Positions 39,549 through 51,905 of a stretch of 64,000 bases of DNA are shown here, in pieces; positions within the stretch are counted from its first letter, which is position 1, and each line of letters begins with the position of its first letter. The notes beneath the pieces are model-generated. The model saw nothing but the letters and a program-made list of their open reading frames with translations. It did no database searches and had not been told where the DNA came from. The position numbers and the translations under genes were made by a program. Source of the DNA: Dipetalonema caudispina. Lineage: Eukaryota; Nematoda; Chromadorea; Rhabditida; Onchocercidae. The stretch is taken from assembly GCA_013365325.1 (NCBI GenBank), contig JABVXV010000256.1, positions 1-64,000 of the forward strand, in the 5' to 3' direction.

Positions 39549-42258
39549 AAAATTATGCTGATTTTATCATATAATTTCAGAATATCCTCAGAAACTGTCC
39601 GTATTTTTATCAACGAATATTTTTATTTGCAATACTAAATTCAGACCGTTGGCCTTTTCATTCACCAATTGCAAATATAATTTAAAAGAATCTTCTGGAG
39701 AAGCATTTTAGATAAACATGCTGGTTTTAGATAAAAAATTTGTGAATTACCGTTTCGACAAAAAAAGAATTCTTGAATAATGAGTAATTGCTATAATGAA
39801 AATATAAAAAAATCTTTACCCCAAGCTTGAAACTATCTTTATAAATAAATTTAGAACCAAATAATACATACATCGTGAAAATAAATTTCGGGCTTTCATT
39901 ATTATGCTTTTGTTATAGCCATTCAAAAATTTATTACACCAATAAATTAGATTTGATTATAATTGGCTGACTGCTCGCAGTAAAATTCATGCAAATTCTT
40001 TTGTTCTAATCAATATTCCATTAAATCATTCTTATCACCGAGATAGCCTTTTAGCTTAATATACTTTTACTACTAGAAGAAAGGGAACACGAATCTGAAC
40101 CTTAAGTGAATAATAAATGCAATTCAATTAAGACTCAAAAAATTGCTCATCATTGATAACACTTACAATTTTGTTATTTGGCATTATAATTGTCTCCGCC
40201 AAGATTTGTTGTCAAATCAGGTTGACAAGATTTAAATTAAGTCACTATCTAAAAATGATATAGCGATAATAGAGTTGACATTTACAGAAGAACAATATGG
40301 CCAGCAAGTAGTAATGGGACTGATGGGATTTAAATCCAGCTCATTTCATACAAGGCTGCTAAGCTAAATTACAGATTGATTCCAATGCCATATATAACAA
40401 CAAACTACAAATATGTTAAAAGATATTAGGAGACGGAATTATCAGCGATGAAGACCTGTCACAAAAGGTAATTAAAATGAAATAGGACATTCCCGCACTG
40501 GTATTAATGTGGAAAAGTGGAAAACGGGAAATCGCTATCAATGCTGATGTAAATCCGTTAACTGAAAAGCTAGCATGAGCATGTTCCAAACGTTCAACAA
40601 CGAGCAAGCAGCAGTGGTCTTCCACTGAATAAAATCGGTAACACTGGTCACTCAACATCCTAATTACGTAAAATTGTAGCAAATGAAATTCCGACCGTAA
40701 GAGGAGTAGGACATATCTCTCTCTCCCTACATATATATATATAATGGTGTGTAAAATGGAAAAAAGGGACATTTACAGCTGTGCTCTAATCTGCCACACA
40801 AAAACATAATTCACAACTGAGCTTTTATATGCCACACAATACGGATAAAAAAGATATTTGGACGACTGAAACTAAAAACGATTAAACTGGTTAGGATTGC
40901 TAGACCAAATGATTTAGTACTGCTGTTAGGAAAAAATACAGAAAATTATCAATCCAAATTGTGACATGAAATGCGACAAAAATAGAAAAACGATAGTACA
41001 AAAAAACAGTGATAACATGATTCACAAATACACAACATAACTAAAGTGGAGAAATTATTATTGTCTAAATGGATGGATTCATTTTAAAATATGACTTGTT
41101 TAGTAGCGGAAGGAAGATTTATATGTACAAAGAAAGCAGCAATAATTATCACCAATTGTAGAAATTATATTCCTACCATAAATTTACTTCTTATTTTGAA
41201 GAAAAAGACAATGCCATATTACATGCTACTACAAAAAAAAAAAGAAATAAAAAACGGTTGCATTTTCGTGCACTTTACAAAGCTATTTGATTCACTTCAA
41301 CGTATGCACTGCAAATGAACTAAAAAGATAAAGGAATTCCTCAAAAATTAGAATTGCATTGAATATATATAAATAGGCGCACGTAAATTATCAATTCATT
41401 GAAGTACAGAAAATGCACCTTTGAAAATTGCTAAAATTTTATAATTCTTTCAGAGCGAATGATGAATTCTAAAACACAAGAATTTGCTAACAATGAAGAC
41501 ATTATACATTGCAAAAGAACTTTTCTAAAAAATCCAGTCATCAAATCCACTTCCATATGTTCTCAGAATGAAGCAAGATATTCCTAAAATCTCTGCATTT
41601 GATGAAATTGATGGACCAGAAAAAATGAAATATTTGTCGACAACATATGGATAAAGCTTATGCAGTGCAAATCATCATCGAAACACGGAATTTTTTGAAT
41701 TCATCAGAATATCTGAATCGTACAAAGCTGCACAGTTATATAATGTCGAACAAGCTTATCAAACAAAAAAACTTAATAAGACTTTCATGAATGCAGATCC
41801 ATTCCCTTGAAGAGAATTTATTACAATTGCGCACACAGATAATAAAAGTGACAAAATAGCAAGTTAAACAAGCGAAAATATATAAAAATAAAACTGAAAG
41901 AAATCACATCTGAAATCCGAAACCATCCGGAATCACGTAAAGGTCACCTTTTTGGATCACAAATGACTTATTCACGATTCAAGCTATCCATAGATCAATA
42001 TAATAATACGGTTTCATCATGAAACCACTTCATATTGAAAAAAAAGACGGAAAGAAGAATTTTTGAAAAAAGGGAGAATTATATTCAATATCGAATGATT
42101 GAAGTTGAATTTAATGAGAACCTGCAAATATGTACATGAAAAAGAACACTAGAGTAATAAAACAATAAGAGAGAGAGAGATTTTGCGAAGTCAGCGATTA
42201 TCATTTCTGACAAAAGACTCGCATCAAAATTCATAAAGAAGCTTTTCATTATGTAAGG

Positions 42259-42290
<32 letters not shown>

Positions 42291-42332
42291 CCAGCTACTT
42301 TCTTTCCATAAAATTTTTAAAATATATGAGGT
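39549..42332. other. Intergenic, simple repeats
   Basis: I see no supported gene. A 118-codon ATG frame on - (40772-40416) is about the length expected once by chance in 64 kb at this base composition, so I left it out. Simple repeats are (TA)n at about 40729-40743, (GA)n at about 42167-42181 and (TA)n at about 42259-42288, the last close to the 3' end of the kinase gene. Confidence 0.5.
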
Positions 42333-45300
42333 TTATGCATCCGTTGAAGTTGGCTCAGTATTAACAGCTGAAGCTGAACCGCTTGGAACTCCTGCTGCTG
42401 TTGCTGTTGCTTCCACTGGTGACGATGATGAATTACCTACTGCTGCTGCTGATCCTCCTAAAAATCGACAATTTTGTAAGTAAAAGCCAGAAATAAAAAC
42501 TTCACAAAAGTAAGAACATCCGAATTAATAAAGGTTTGCTTCTAATATTCATTAAGCCGAGATTCAAACAACTAAACATGGTCTGAACAAATCTAATAAT
42601 ACAGAAAAAATCAGACCTCTTGCAGAGTTCTGAGGTAAAAGAGCAGCATTAAGACTTGGTTCGATGCGCAATTCTTGTTCAGAGAAATCGAAAATTGGTG
42701 GTACTGGTCTACCATTTGGCAGTTTGCAATTAGGATGGCGTAACTCATCGAAAAATGTGTGAGCACATGCTTGAAGTGGTGACAACCGAGCGTTAGGCGT
42801 ATATTCCAAAAGACGTGAAACGAGATCGACCGCTTCCGAGGGAGTACGTGGACGGAACACCTGGAATTTAGAGTCTTCACACTCCTGATATATGATTGCT
42901 GAATAATACAGGTAATAACCGCATGAGCTGTGCCGATTAAGGAGTGATAATGCTTGTTAGCTACGTTAAGATGAATGATAGCATCGACTACACAATTCTA
43001 CTTTCGAAAAATAGAAGAAGAAATTAATGAACTAGTAGACATACGCGTTGCCAAGGATTTGCTCTGATTTGTGGGAATCTGAAATCAGTATAATTTGGGT
43101 TCATCTGCTGTATTTGATCGCGTGTGGGTGTACCCAACACTTTAATGATTTCCACGAGCTGATCCACACCTGAGTCGCCTGGAAAAATTGGCTGTCCCAG
43201 CAGAAGCTCTGCAAGCACTGTTCCGGCTGACCAAACATCTAAAATTAAAAAACCTTAACGACAAAAAATTTAGATCCCAAGTTCAAATACCACTTTCAAG
43301 GTAAAATAATAGTGGAAAATGTAAATATATATCTAAAAATCTTACCAATGCTCGTTGTATAATCCGTCGCGCCAAATATCAATTCAGGAGCACGATAGTA
43401 ACTAAAAATAAAACACCATCTGTGAAAAAAAATCAAACCAAACAAAAACTGCAATAGGAATAGACGAAAATCCACAAACAAACACATGTCAACAAAACAA
43501 TTTGATAAAAGTACCGAGAACAAATGTAGGACACATTTGGTTCTCCTCTGACAAGATGTTTTGCAGAACCGAAATCACAAAGCTTCAGCACTGCTGAATC
43601 TGGATCGAGCAATAAATTCTGCGGCTTGATATCTCGATGACAAACACCCAAACTGTGAATATAAGCCAATGCTCGAAATAACTGGTACATATAGAGCTGA
43701 AAACACGGATGCTTCGACACACTTTATCAACTAAACTTAAGATAATTGCAAGTTGACCGGAAAAAGGTTACCAATTGCAAGTCGGATTATTTTAAACGAT
43801 ACCTTTATGTAAAGTGCAGGTATTATTTGTCGTTGTTTCGAGTAATGCCGTGCGACACGATAAACAGTCTCTGGTATATACTCCAGTATGAGATTTAAGA
43901 ACAAGTCGTCTTTCTGGAAGCAATCAAAATAAGTTTTTTTCTTTTTGATTAGAAAAAGGTAATAATAAATCAGAAGAGAAGAGAAGAATTACCAATCTAT
44001 ATTTGAGCTAAGTGGTTTATCACTAAATAACCCGTTTGGTGTCTCCACCCCACAACAGAGACGTTTGAAGAGTGTATAGAGCAGAAAAAAGTGTGAGATG
44101 TAGCCTGACGGAAAATATCACACGAAAAGATTGGTAGTAAAAGTAATATGAAATGAAATACCTTTTCCCCGCTGGAATAAAAGAAATATTTCAATTTTAC
44201 AATATTCTGGTGCTCCAATTTGCGCATTATTTGCAGTTCGCGATTCTGAAAAACTTCGTCTCCAATGACCACTTTTAATTTCAAAATCTCCTACTCAATC
44301 AATAGATGAGTGATCAAACCTTCACATAAAGATTTTGCCGGTAAAAACACAATTTTGACAACAGTAATGAACAAACTACGACCGTCCGATGATCTACTAA
44401 ACATTTTTAGTTCAAGAACAAAGAAAAACCCAACATTCCAGTTATTCCTGAACACTATGTCCTTGGAGGCTACAAGTTAATAATGAGGAAGAGGAATTTT
44501 ATAGCAGTAATCATATGAACAGCGCATACTTGTTTGCTCAAGTGAAATTCCTTTCCTCGTACTCAACTTGCCATTATGAATGAAAAAAAAGCCTTCCACT
44601 GCAACGTGTTACCGAACTTATAGTATCATAAATACCGAAATTTATTGATTGCAAAATGTTAGGTTTACCTTGAACCTTTTGTCCTGCAAAACTTTCTTGA
44701 TCGCCACAAGTTCATTAGTATCAGCAAGTTTGGCAAGATAAACCACTCCGAAAGAACCGTTGCCTATTACCTGGAAACGGTATGACAAAGGATGATAACC
44801 AAATAATAACTGACACAAAAGTATTTCAGAAAACAATTTAGTATCTTCGCTTCTTTTAAAATTGCTATGTTGGCGCTTGTTTCGACCATACTTTAGCATT
44901 GCTAGATTTTACCACTTACTGCCACTCTAGCTAAGAGAAAACATACATCACGATATGCCTAAACGAAGTGTTCCTTATTATCCCTCGGACTATGTCATTA
45001 AACCATCAACGGACGGATGATAACTTTGATTTTCCTTACCCAGACAAATAAAAAAATCTCGAAATCTATGCATCCGGAGAAAAAAAAAAAAAAAAAAAAA
45101 ACATGAGAGAAAACAGATTTCTACAGAGCGCCGATATGCATATAACTTTATCTCGTTATTTCCACATAGATCAGAATTAAATTATAACATTAGTTTCTGC
45201 TTTAGCAAACATAAATTCGAGTAAGTAACCTTGGTATCGGAGTACTGTACTTCAACCTGGCGGTCTGGTCCATAACCAGGTGTAGCGACCACAGTAGTTA

Positions 45301-45340
45301 TTCGATTATCCGCTTTTGACGAGAACAACTGTTTACTCAT
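42333..45340 (-). CDS. gsk-3: Glycogen synthase kinase 3 (9 exons, 402 aa)
   Basis: Exons on - are 45340-45230, 44770-44669, 44245-44162, 43913-43803, 43696-43515, 43401-43346, 43238-43045, 42860-42617 and 42457-42333. Phases close on TAA. The protein is a CMGC Ser/Thr kinase of normal GSK-3 length. It has the glycine loop [10 protein letters not shown] (38-47), the ATP lysine in VAIKK (about 62), [10 protein letters not shown], the catalytic loop HRDIKPQN (Asp about 158), DFGSA (177 on), the activating tyrosine in VSYICSRY (about 193), [14 protein letters not shown] and [20 protein letters not shown]. All catalytic residues are present. The start MSKQLFSSK lies where nematode GSK-3 normally begins. 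The C-terminal exon is a low-complexity Ser/Ala/Thr tail. The expected role is in Wnt/beta-catenin destruction-complex signalling, glycogen metabolism and embryonic polarity, in cytosol and nucleus. An acceptor 2 nt upstream of the ATG could take a spliced leader or the upstream exons described at 47473-48053. Confidence 0.98.
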
Positions 45341-46038
45341 TTCTGTTACCAAAAGCAGTGAATAAAGCGATCAGCTGAAGAAAACAAATAAAACTAGTCC
45401 CAATTTACATAAAGGTAGTACATACACGTTTGGAAATGAACACAGTGCTCTATAAGCAAAACCTATTTTCCATATTGTGAAAAATATTTTTTCCTTTCAA
45501 AAATCTACGCTTGGCAAAGAAGCATAAAATAAAGGAATGTCACGCTACAAACAATATTAGTCGAGATTTTAGACATGTTCTAAAAGGATATATATTTTAA
45601 TATACTCTAATGTGCAATAAAGTGGAAACATTTATGAACTTAAACTTTCGATCCCAACAATAATGTCAGAGCGAGGGGCAATTCCTAAGTTTTCAATCGT
45701 TTATGAACATCATTGTACGGTGATATAAATCATCTTACAATGCTGCAAGTACTTACTCAGCGAATTGTCCCCAAATACACCCTTGTAAAGAAAAACTTTC
45801 TGAGAAAAGAAACATGCAAGGTCTAGGAGACATGGTTTTCAAGAATCCTTAATTTATAATTCATCTTGCAAATGTTAAAATCAAAACTCAGTTCAAGCAC
45901 TGTTCCAGTTATTTATGTGAAATGAGGTGATAAATCCGTGAGGGATATCTCAATGCATGTTAGCAGATAAGTGAATAAATAAAAGAATAAACATACGTGC
46001 AATGTATTTAGAAGGATGGTGCCAGTAAGGAATATGAA

Positions 46039-46348
46039 ATGCCACGTTCAGCTATCACCAAAATTATTAGTGTGCCGTTAGAAGATTACAGATATGGAAG
46101 ACTTAATTTTTTTCTGATCGAGGTGTATTTTTACAGCCACATGTCTCTCATACAGCAACCTGCAATATATGCAGTAAGCTTACACTTTTCCTTCTCTTTT
46201 ACTACATATTGCAGACGATAATTTTCTCACAAAAAGTCATGCTAAAACCATTTGGTTACATTTCCAGGCTGAGAATGATAATGATCCAAGTAATCTGGTA
46301 TTTCGTTATCAGAATGGCGATGATCCAGTGCGATTAAGGGTACGATAA
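46039..46348 (+). CDS. Possible two-exon small ORF (71 aa), strand uncertain
   Basis: Bases 46039-46173 open with ATG (MPRSAITKIISVPLEDYRYG) and end at a GTAAGC donor. After a TTTCCAG acceptor, 46268-46348 continues in phase (AENDNDPSNLVFRYQNGDD) to a stop. Sequence 3' of the acceptor is also open on the other strand (46439-46242), so the coding strand is not settled. No family is recognised. Confidence 0.25.
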
Positions 46349-47144
46349 TCCATGCACGATGTTTTAGTGCTAGTAACTTCATAAATCGAAATGCATCATT
46401 TACATTATCAGTTGTATACATTCTCAAGTTTCTCAACAATCAAAAACTTTGCAGTGGAAATCTTTTCGAATTTGACTACTTTGACACAATCTGTCCACCC
46501 TAATTCATCCTTAAACGATTAATTACACTATCCCATAAAGTTAATAATAATAATTCCGGTCAGTTCTTTAGATTTCCTAAACATAATTCATAATATTATC
46601 AACAACAGTCAATTACTGAATATTTTAGAATACAAATCGACAACGCGAAATAACCACTACGTTACATAATTACATATCATATCAATCCTTCTCGTATTAC
46701 CAACAAACCTAACTGAAACTTAATGAATTGCTCGAACTTTAATTAAAATTAAATATGTCACCCATTTTCTTTGCCCAATTTCCTCCATAAATACAAACAC
46801 ATACTATTTCCTTCTTATTATGGTACAGTTTTCTTGAAAAAATACATGGACAAAGCAAGGAATGGAAAACTTGATAAGGAATTAAATGGAAATTTTGATT
46901 TTAATTTTTTTTTTTTTTTACTGAAAAGGAAACGGAATATACATCAAAACAGTGATGACGCGCTACCATAGCATGGCCAACATAAAATCAGATTTCAGGA
47001 ACGGAACAAATAAGTAAAAAGAAAAAGAAGGAATATACGTCAACGATTTACGGATTAGAAATGACCATCTACTAGGCTCGGCCATACTTCTAACCACAAT
47101 TCTCGGCCATATCTGTCACCTCTCACATCCCTTCACCATTCACT

Positions 47145-47309
47145 TCAGCCGACGTGAAGCTTCCTATCGCCTTGTGGGTTTGTGGCCAATTTGCGAGTGT
47201 AACGAGTGGACCGTTCTGCTACAAAGAGTTCGTGTAGTCGGTTATTTCGAATATTCCGGAGGTTCCGTGGGTCGATTTCCTTATCGTCGTGGGTAGTCGT
47301 ATTGTGCAT
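47145..47309 (-). other. Relatively GC-rich island with a 54-codon frame
   Basis: This block is visibly richer in G+C than its flanks. On - it holds an ATG frame of 54 residues (MHNTTTHDDKEID, then RNNRLHELFVAERSTR), very hydrophilic, ending in TGA. It may be a 5' exon or untranslated leader of the kinase gene transcribed from the same strand, a promoter-proximal CpG-rich segment, or a tiny gene. I cannot distinguish these. Confidence 0.25.
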
Positions 47310-47472
47310 TCCTCGATTTCGTCAGAAAATTTGGAGGTATCCCAGTTAGCAGTAAATCCCCTCGAAAAAGAAGATTCCTGGTAAGAAAAGTAACGGAATC
47401 AATTTCCTCCAAGGTATTCATTTAGTACGGGAATAAAGTTAATTCATCACTAGATATATATGTCACACTCAC

Positions 47473-48053
47473 GATGCGACGATAAAATTGTTGCCTTCCA
47501 GATATCCTGGAGAATACTGCAGGCATGTAGAATGTTTGCCGTAATAACCGTAAATCTCAGTATCCGTTCCCTTTTGTCGCACAACGCCACGCTGAACTCC
47601 GGAAGCCTGCTCTTGTCGGAAATTAACTCAGCTCTTTTTCTATCCACTGTTAATTGTGACGTAACACCTGCGAACCGGTTTGCAGTAGGTTCCTTTTTTT
47701 TTGCCTTCTCCTGGAATTTAAAACAAAATCGCAAAATCACCCCCTTTTTTTTTTTTTTTGTTTTGTTTTAAACTCATACACCAAGTGAAGTAATACAGTA
47801 ACAAAGTGTATGCCGGCCAACGGTAACTCGAAAAGGGTCGTCTGGAAATGATAGAATGGGTTTAGATTGAAAACAAAAAATTTTGAAATATGAGGTACCG
47901 TTTCCCTACCTTAGTATACTTGCAACTATCACGTACACACGACACGTAGCGCGGCTGCCATATTGTTTTCGATTGCTTGAAGATTTCAAATTGATCAAGT
48001 CTAAATTGAAATAGGGCAACATATATAGAGGCGAGTAAAAATCCTACCGACAT
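47473..48053 (-). CDS. Two upstream exons of unknown gene (possible GSK-3 N-terminal extension)
   Basis: Exon A, 48053-47910, starts MSVGFLLASIYVALFQFRLD with a TTCCTAG acceptor 3 nt before the ATG and ends at GTAGGG. Exon B, 47710-47473, joins in phase (EKAKKKEPTANRF, then KSRLPEFSVALCDKRERI) and ends at a perfect GTGAGT donor in phase 1. The next acceptor is not certain. The acceptor just before the GSK-3 start codon (45343) would join in frame and give a Gln followed by MSKQL. The exon B region is also open on +. Partial, with no family recognised. Confidence 0.35.
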
Positions 48054-49022
48054 TTCCTAGGAACTCAGAAATGGAGTAATAACCCTGACCCGTTTAAATC
48101 TCTTGTTGATGCCACTTATTGCTATCAGTAAAATAGGATGTCAGTCGTTCACTTCGCAGTAAAGGTAAAAGAAAGTTGTCGAAGAAACTTTACCTTTTAA
48201 TATTGCAATACTGATTGAAAAGTTCGGTGATAACATTCAAAGAGATATATGCAGGTTAACTGCAGTGGGGAAGTCGATCACACTGGAGTCGGAATTTTTG
48301 ATGATAAAGCATCACCTGTGTTCACCAAGCTCAGCAGTATTTAATCCAAGGGAAATGTGACCTGAACAGCGTGTCTATTTCATAAAAGTCTTTCGCTTAT
48401 CCATTATTCATGAATGCACCAGTATTTACGTTACAACTCAGGATGGGTTGAGAGGTTAATCCTTTTACCGTTCCCAGTTCTCTTTAAATATGTACCCTTG
48501 TCTTCCCAATCTGCTTATGAAGAATAATGAAAAGGACGGTCTTTGGAAAAACTGAACCAAAATTGTTGAAAAAAAAAAGAAAACGAATGATAAGAGTATG
48601 GTTAGCGTTACCACTACAAAATATCTTTTGATGGCAATTGTCAAACCGGATGAGGGAGATTCACCCTGCCCACACCCATTTCATCGTAGCCATAATTCTC
48701 TATGTATATTTTGAAAAACCGCAGAATAAACAATCAGTTCACTTCAGCATCGCATATCCTCATAAGGTTCAATTCCTCACATTAGTTTAATTTGCATAAT
48801 ACTCTTGACTAGTAACCATGTTTTATCACTTAAATTTGCATATACTCAATTTATTAGCTGACCGGTTTAAATAATATTTATTCAAGTGTTTCCTGTATAC
48901 TGGAAACAAATAGGGAGAAGGAAGGACGAGTTCTCGTGTTTGAAACATTCATGAAAGATTCAAGCGAACAAATTCATTCTTTAGAGTACAAATTCCATTG
49001 AAAACATTGCATTTGGTTAAAT

Positions 49023-51736
49023 TCAACCTATCGCAAATAATTTTCGGAACAGTTGCAGATGATTTGCAGGAAATTCATATACCAGTGTACTTTTCGCCCA
49101 GCCAAGAGGAAGCAGATCACGTTTTGTTCCCTGAAATAGCAACATTTTGATGTTTCAACTCTATCTTTGATATAATTTTCACACATCAGAAATTCCTTTT
49201 GCATAGAACTTCGTTCGCTTCGACATATATCGACAAACCAAAAAAAGAAAAACGAAGTTTGTAAATGAATGACCGTAAACCATTGATCCTAGTCTTCCTA
49301 CTATCATTTAAAAAATTTCAATTAAATCGTGCTAATATTGTCATCAAATCAATCTATGCGACACATTCTCTACAGGCAGCACAGTTATTAAATCATGCAA
49401 TCTACCTTTATGGTAGGATTGCCAGTGACTAAACCGTAGCTGAGGAAAAGTGTCCTTTTGGATGTAACTGATATTTCTAGATAATGCTTAACTCTTTCGT
49501 CTCTCATATCATGAAAAAAGCTCGCAGTACAGAAATACAGAAACTGAAAACTTTTACTAGACCTTGCCTTTTGCCCTCAACACAACATAAACAGCTGGAA
49601 AATAGTTCATCCTTTGGTTACCTGAAAAACTACAGCACAAAACCGTTGGTTACTTCCCCGTTCCATGAATTCACCATTCATAAGTTTATGTAAATATTGC
49701 TTCACGGTCACTGCTTGTTCATTTCCATTTGATTTTAACATTCCCATATAATCATCCGTGAAAACACAAACAATGCTAGATGCCTAAATTGATTGAGGTT
49801 TTAATTTAATTCTTTTTTTGTTTCGCTTAGACAAATACTAGTCAATAACCGGATAAAACAATAGAATGGCTCCCACTATTAAATCTTTATAAAATATGGG
49901 AACAAAATCCAAAACACAGAAGAAACAGAAAAAAGGGACGTATTAAGTGAACATAAAAATTTTAATCCAAATTCTATAACAGCATTCCATATTTTGGCAC
50001 AGTGGAAAGCAAAAGCTTGTGAGAAAACTAGGGAATGATTTCATTTTGTAGCTACCTTACTAAATGGATAGTTTTTCACATTTTTCGGTAAGCTTTGAAT
50101 CATTTTTAAATAGTCAATCAAATATTAAGCAGCGCAACTTACATCAGCGAATAAAGTATGTAAACCCTCAAACTGGCAGCTTGCTTCCAAATAATCGTCA
50201 ATATCAAATGTTGACATGCTGATTTGCTCAGCTTTCTTCCTGAAATAAATAGTAGATTACGGAAAGATACTGTCAATTCTTTTATTATAATATTTGCTGG
50301 CAAATTTATACATTCCAAATCTCGTGAAATGATTTGATAAAATTTGGAAAAAAAGCGCATTTTACACCTGCTCAATTATAAGGCTGAACCAGACATTTTC
50401 TAAGCAGTTTTTTTTTTTTTTTTTTGATATAATCATTAGAAACATTTTGTTGACTAGCTTGAGTAACCAGAGAAAATACCTTAGGTTTTTCAGAAACCAC
50501 TTATAATTTTTTCGCAATGCGATACTTGTGATAAACTCATGGTGTGTCACCAAAATAACTGCAAAACATCATACTTCTTTCACAAAATATGTTTCGGTTT
50601 TTGGGGCATTTTAAGATAGGACCTTGAAAATATACACTTCTATTTGCATGAAAGTAGAGGTTTTATTTAGTGACAGTGAAAAATCACATTTCTGGTTGCT
50701 AACTACAGTATTAGCATTCGACGCATTAGGACGTACAAAATTACTGGAAGAAGATGCAGAATATGTAAGAATATCGTTTTTTTCCACATTCACGAACGCA
50801 CCTACAAATAGATGCCATAATGGAATTCCATACAAAAGTAATGACAATAATCATCATATTTCCGCTTGAAAAAGAATGTCTGAATTTAATTCCTTTTAAA
50901 AGTAATTAGTCATTTCACGCTAAAACTGGGGTTATTCATATCTCTAAAATAAGGATAACATACGGAAACAAACCAAACCTGAATCAGCGCTTAGTATTTT
51001 CGCATTACCACCAGTTCCCACTGTATTCTCAAGATAAGGTTGGAGTGATAAAAGTGCATCGACCCGATTGATTTTTGCCAATATATCAAGTAAATTTTTT
51101 AAAGGACGATGAGCAATTTTTCTTAATACATCCGCAGTTGGGTTTGCAGATGTTCGTAAGTGCTGGAAATGAGTTGTCCAATCAAAAAAGTTGATAATTT
51201 TATAACATTCAAACGTATGAAGTTTCTAAGAATGCCATGATTCACTACAAATTAACATGAAATTTAAAATTTCCCATAACAGGAAATTATACAAACCATG
51301 ATTTCGCTATTAGAGAAACCAAATTCGGCAGCAACGTACTCCCAGTTCAGCATTGACCCACGTGACGGAGGATTAAGGCAAAGTTCTACTTCCTGTAATC
51401 CACGCGTTGGTAAACTAGTAACAGAGATATTTTCGGGAATTTCCGGGATTAAATCCCATGCACATGGAGGAGGACTGTTGAATGAGAACAAGGAAACCGA
51501 TTCCTTTCCGTTATCCTAAAAATAAAATTCCAACATTCCTGAATTCATGTATGTATTTAGTCTGTTAGTTCAATACAATACCTCAGCTGATGGTTATGGA
51601 TAATCTGTCTGTTATTTTGTTTGTTTACCAAAATATTTGATAGACAAACTTGATTTAAGACAACAGCAGCAGTTGGATATATATCGCTATCGAGCTCAAT
51701 GTCCAGCGACACCGACTGTGGTCCAGAAATGTCCAT
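49023..51736 (-). CDS. Death-domain adaptor, MyD88-type (3' exons uncertain)
   Basis: Well-supported exons on - are 51736-51629 (MDISGPQSVS...), 51515-51297 and 51162-50979, all phase-consistent. From about residue 66 they encode a death domain: SLPTRGLQEVELCLNP, NWEYVAAEFGFSNSEIM, LRTSANPTADVL, RPLKNLLDILAKINRVDALL and LQPYLE. The LNP...W..(L/V)A.E..F....I..L.....PT..(L)L pattern matches MyD88 death domains better than IRAK/Pelle. Exon 4 starts at 50801 (Ser/Asn-rich linker). Further - exons 50558-50480, 50239-50143 and 49140-49023 chain in phase with each other (IDDYLEASCQFEG, then KRDLLPLGWAKS) and recall the C-terminal half of a TIR domain. However, the exon 4 to 5 junction does not close in phase in my model, and I see no TIR box 1. 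The last exon is also open on +. Expected role: cytosolic adaptor in Toll/IL-1 signalling. Confidence 0.5.
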
Positions 51737-51905
51737 TAATTGTCGCAATGAATAAATAATTAAACATCAATTCCTAATTCCTGCAGTAAAATTCCAATTA
51801 ACTGAAGAGTTTTCTACAAAAACATATATACGCTTAGATACTACCATATATTCGAAATGACCTGAAATTACGAAAGTTTGAAGCGATAGAAAATCAAGTA
51901 CTTAC

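Noticed and set aside
40416..40772. 118-codon ATG frame on the minus strand
   Set aside because: About one frame of this length is expected by chance in 64 kb at this base composition. Hydrophobic, no family, no splice context.
48745..48785. GGTTCAATTCC motif resembling a tRNA T-arm
   Set aside because: No matching acceptor stem, D-arm or anticodon arm upstream. No tRNA, rRNA or CRISPR array was recognised anywhere in the window.
48960..49150. + strand frame ending EEADHVLFPEIATF
   Set aside because: Plausible composition, but it has no start or splice partner. The minus reading chains in phase with two other exons. Kept as a reason for caution about the last death-domain exon.
49484..49693. 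69-codon + strand frame
   Set aside because: Lies in an intron of the death-domain gene model, with no family or splice support. Length compatible with chance.
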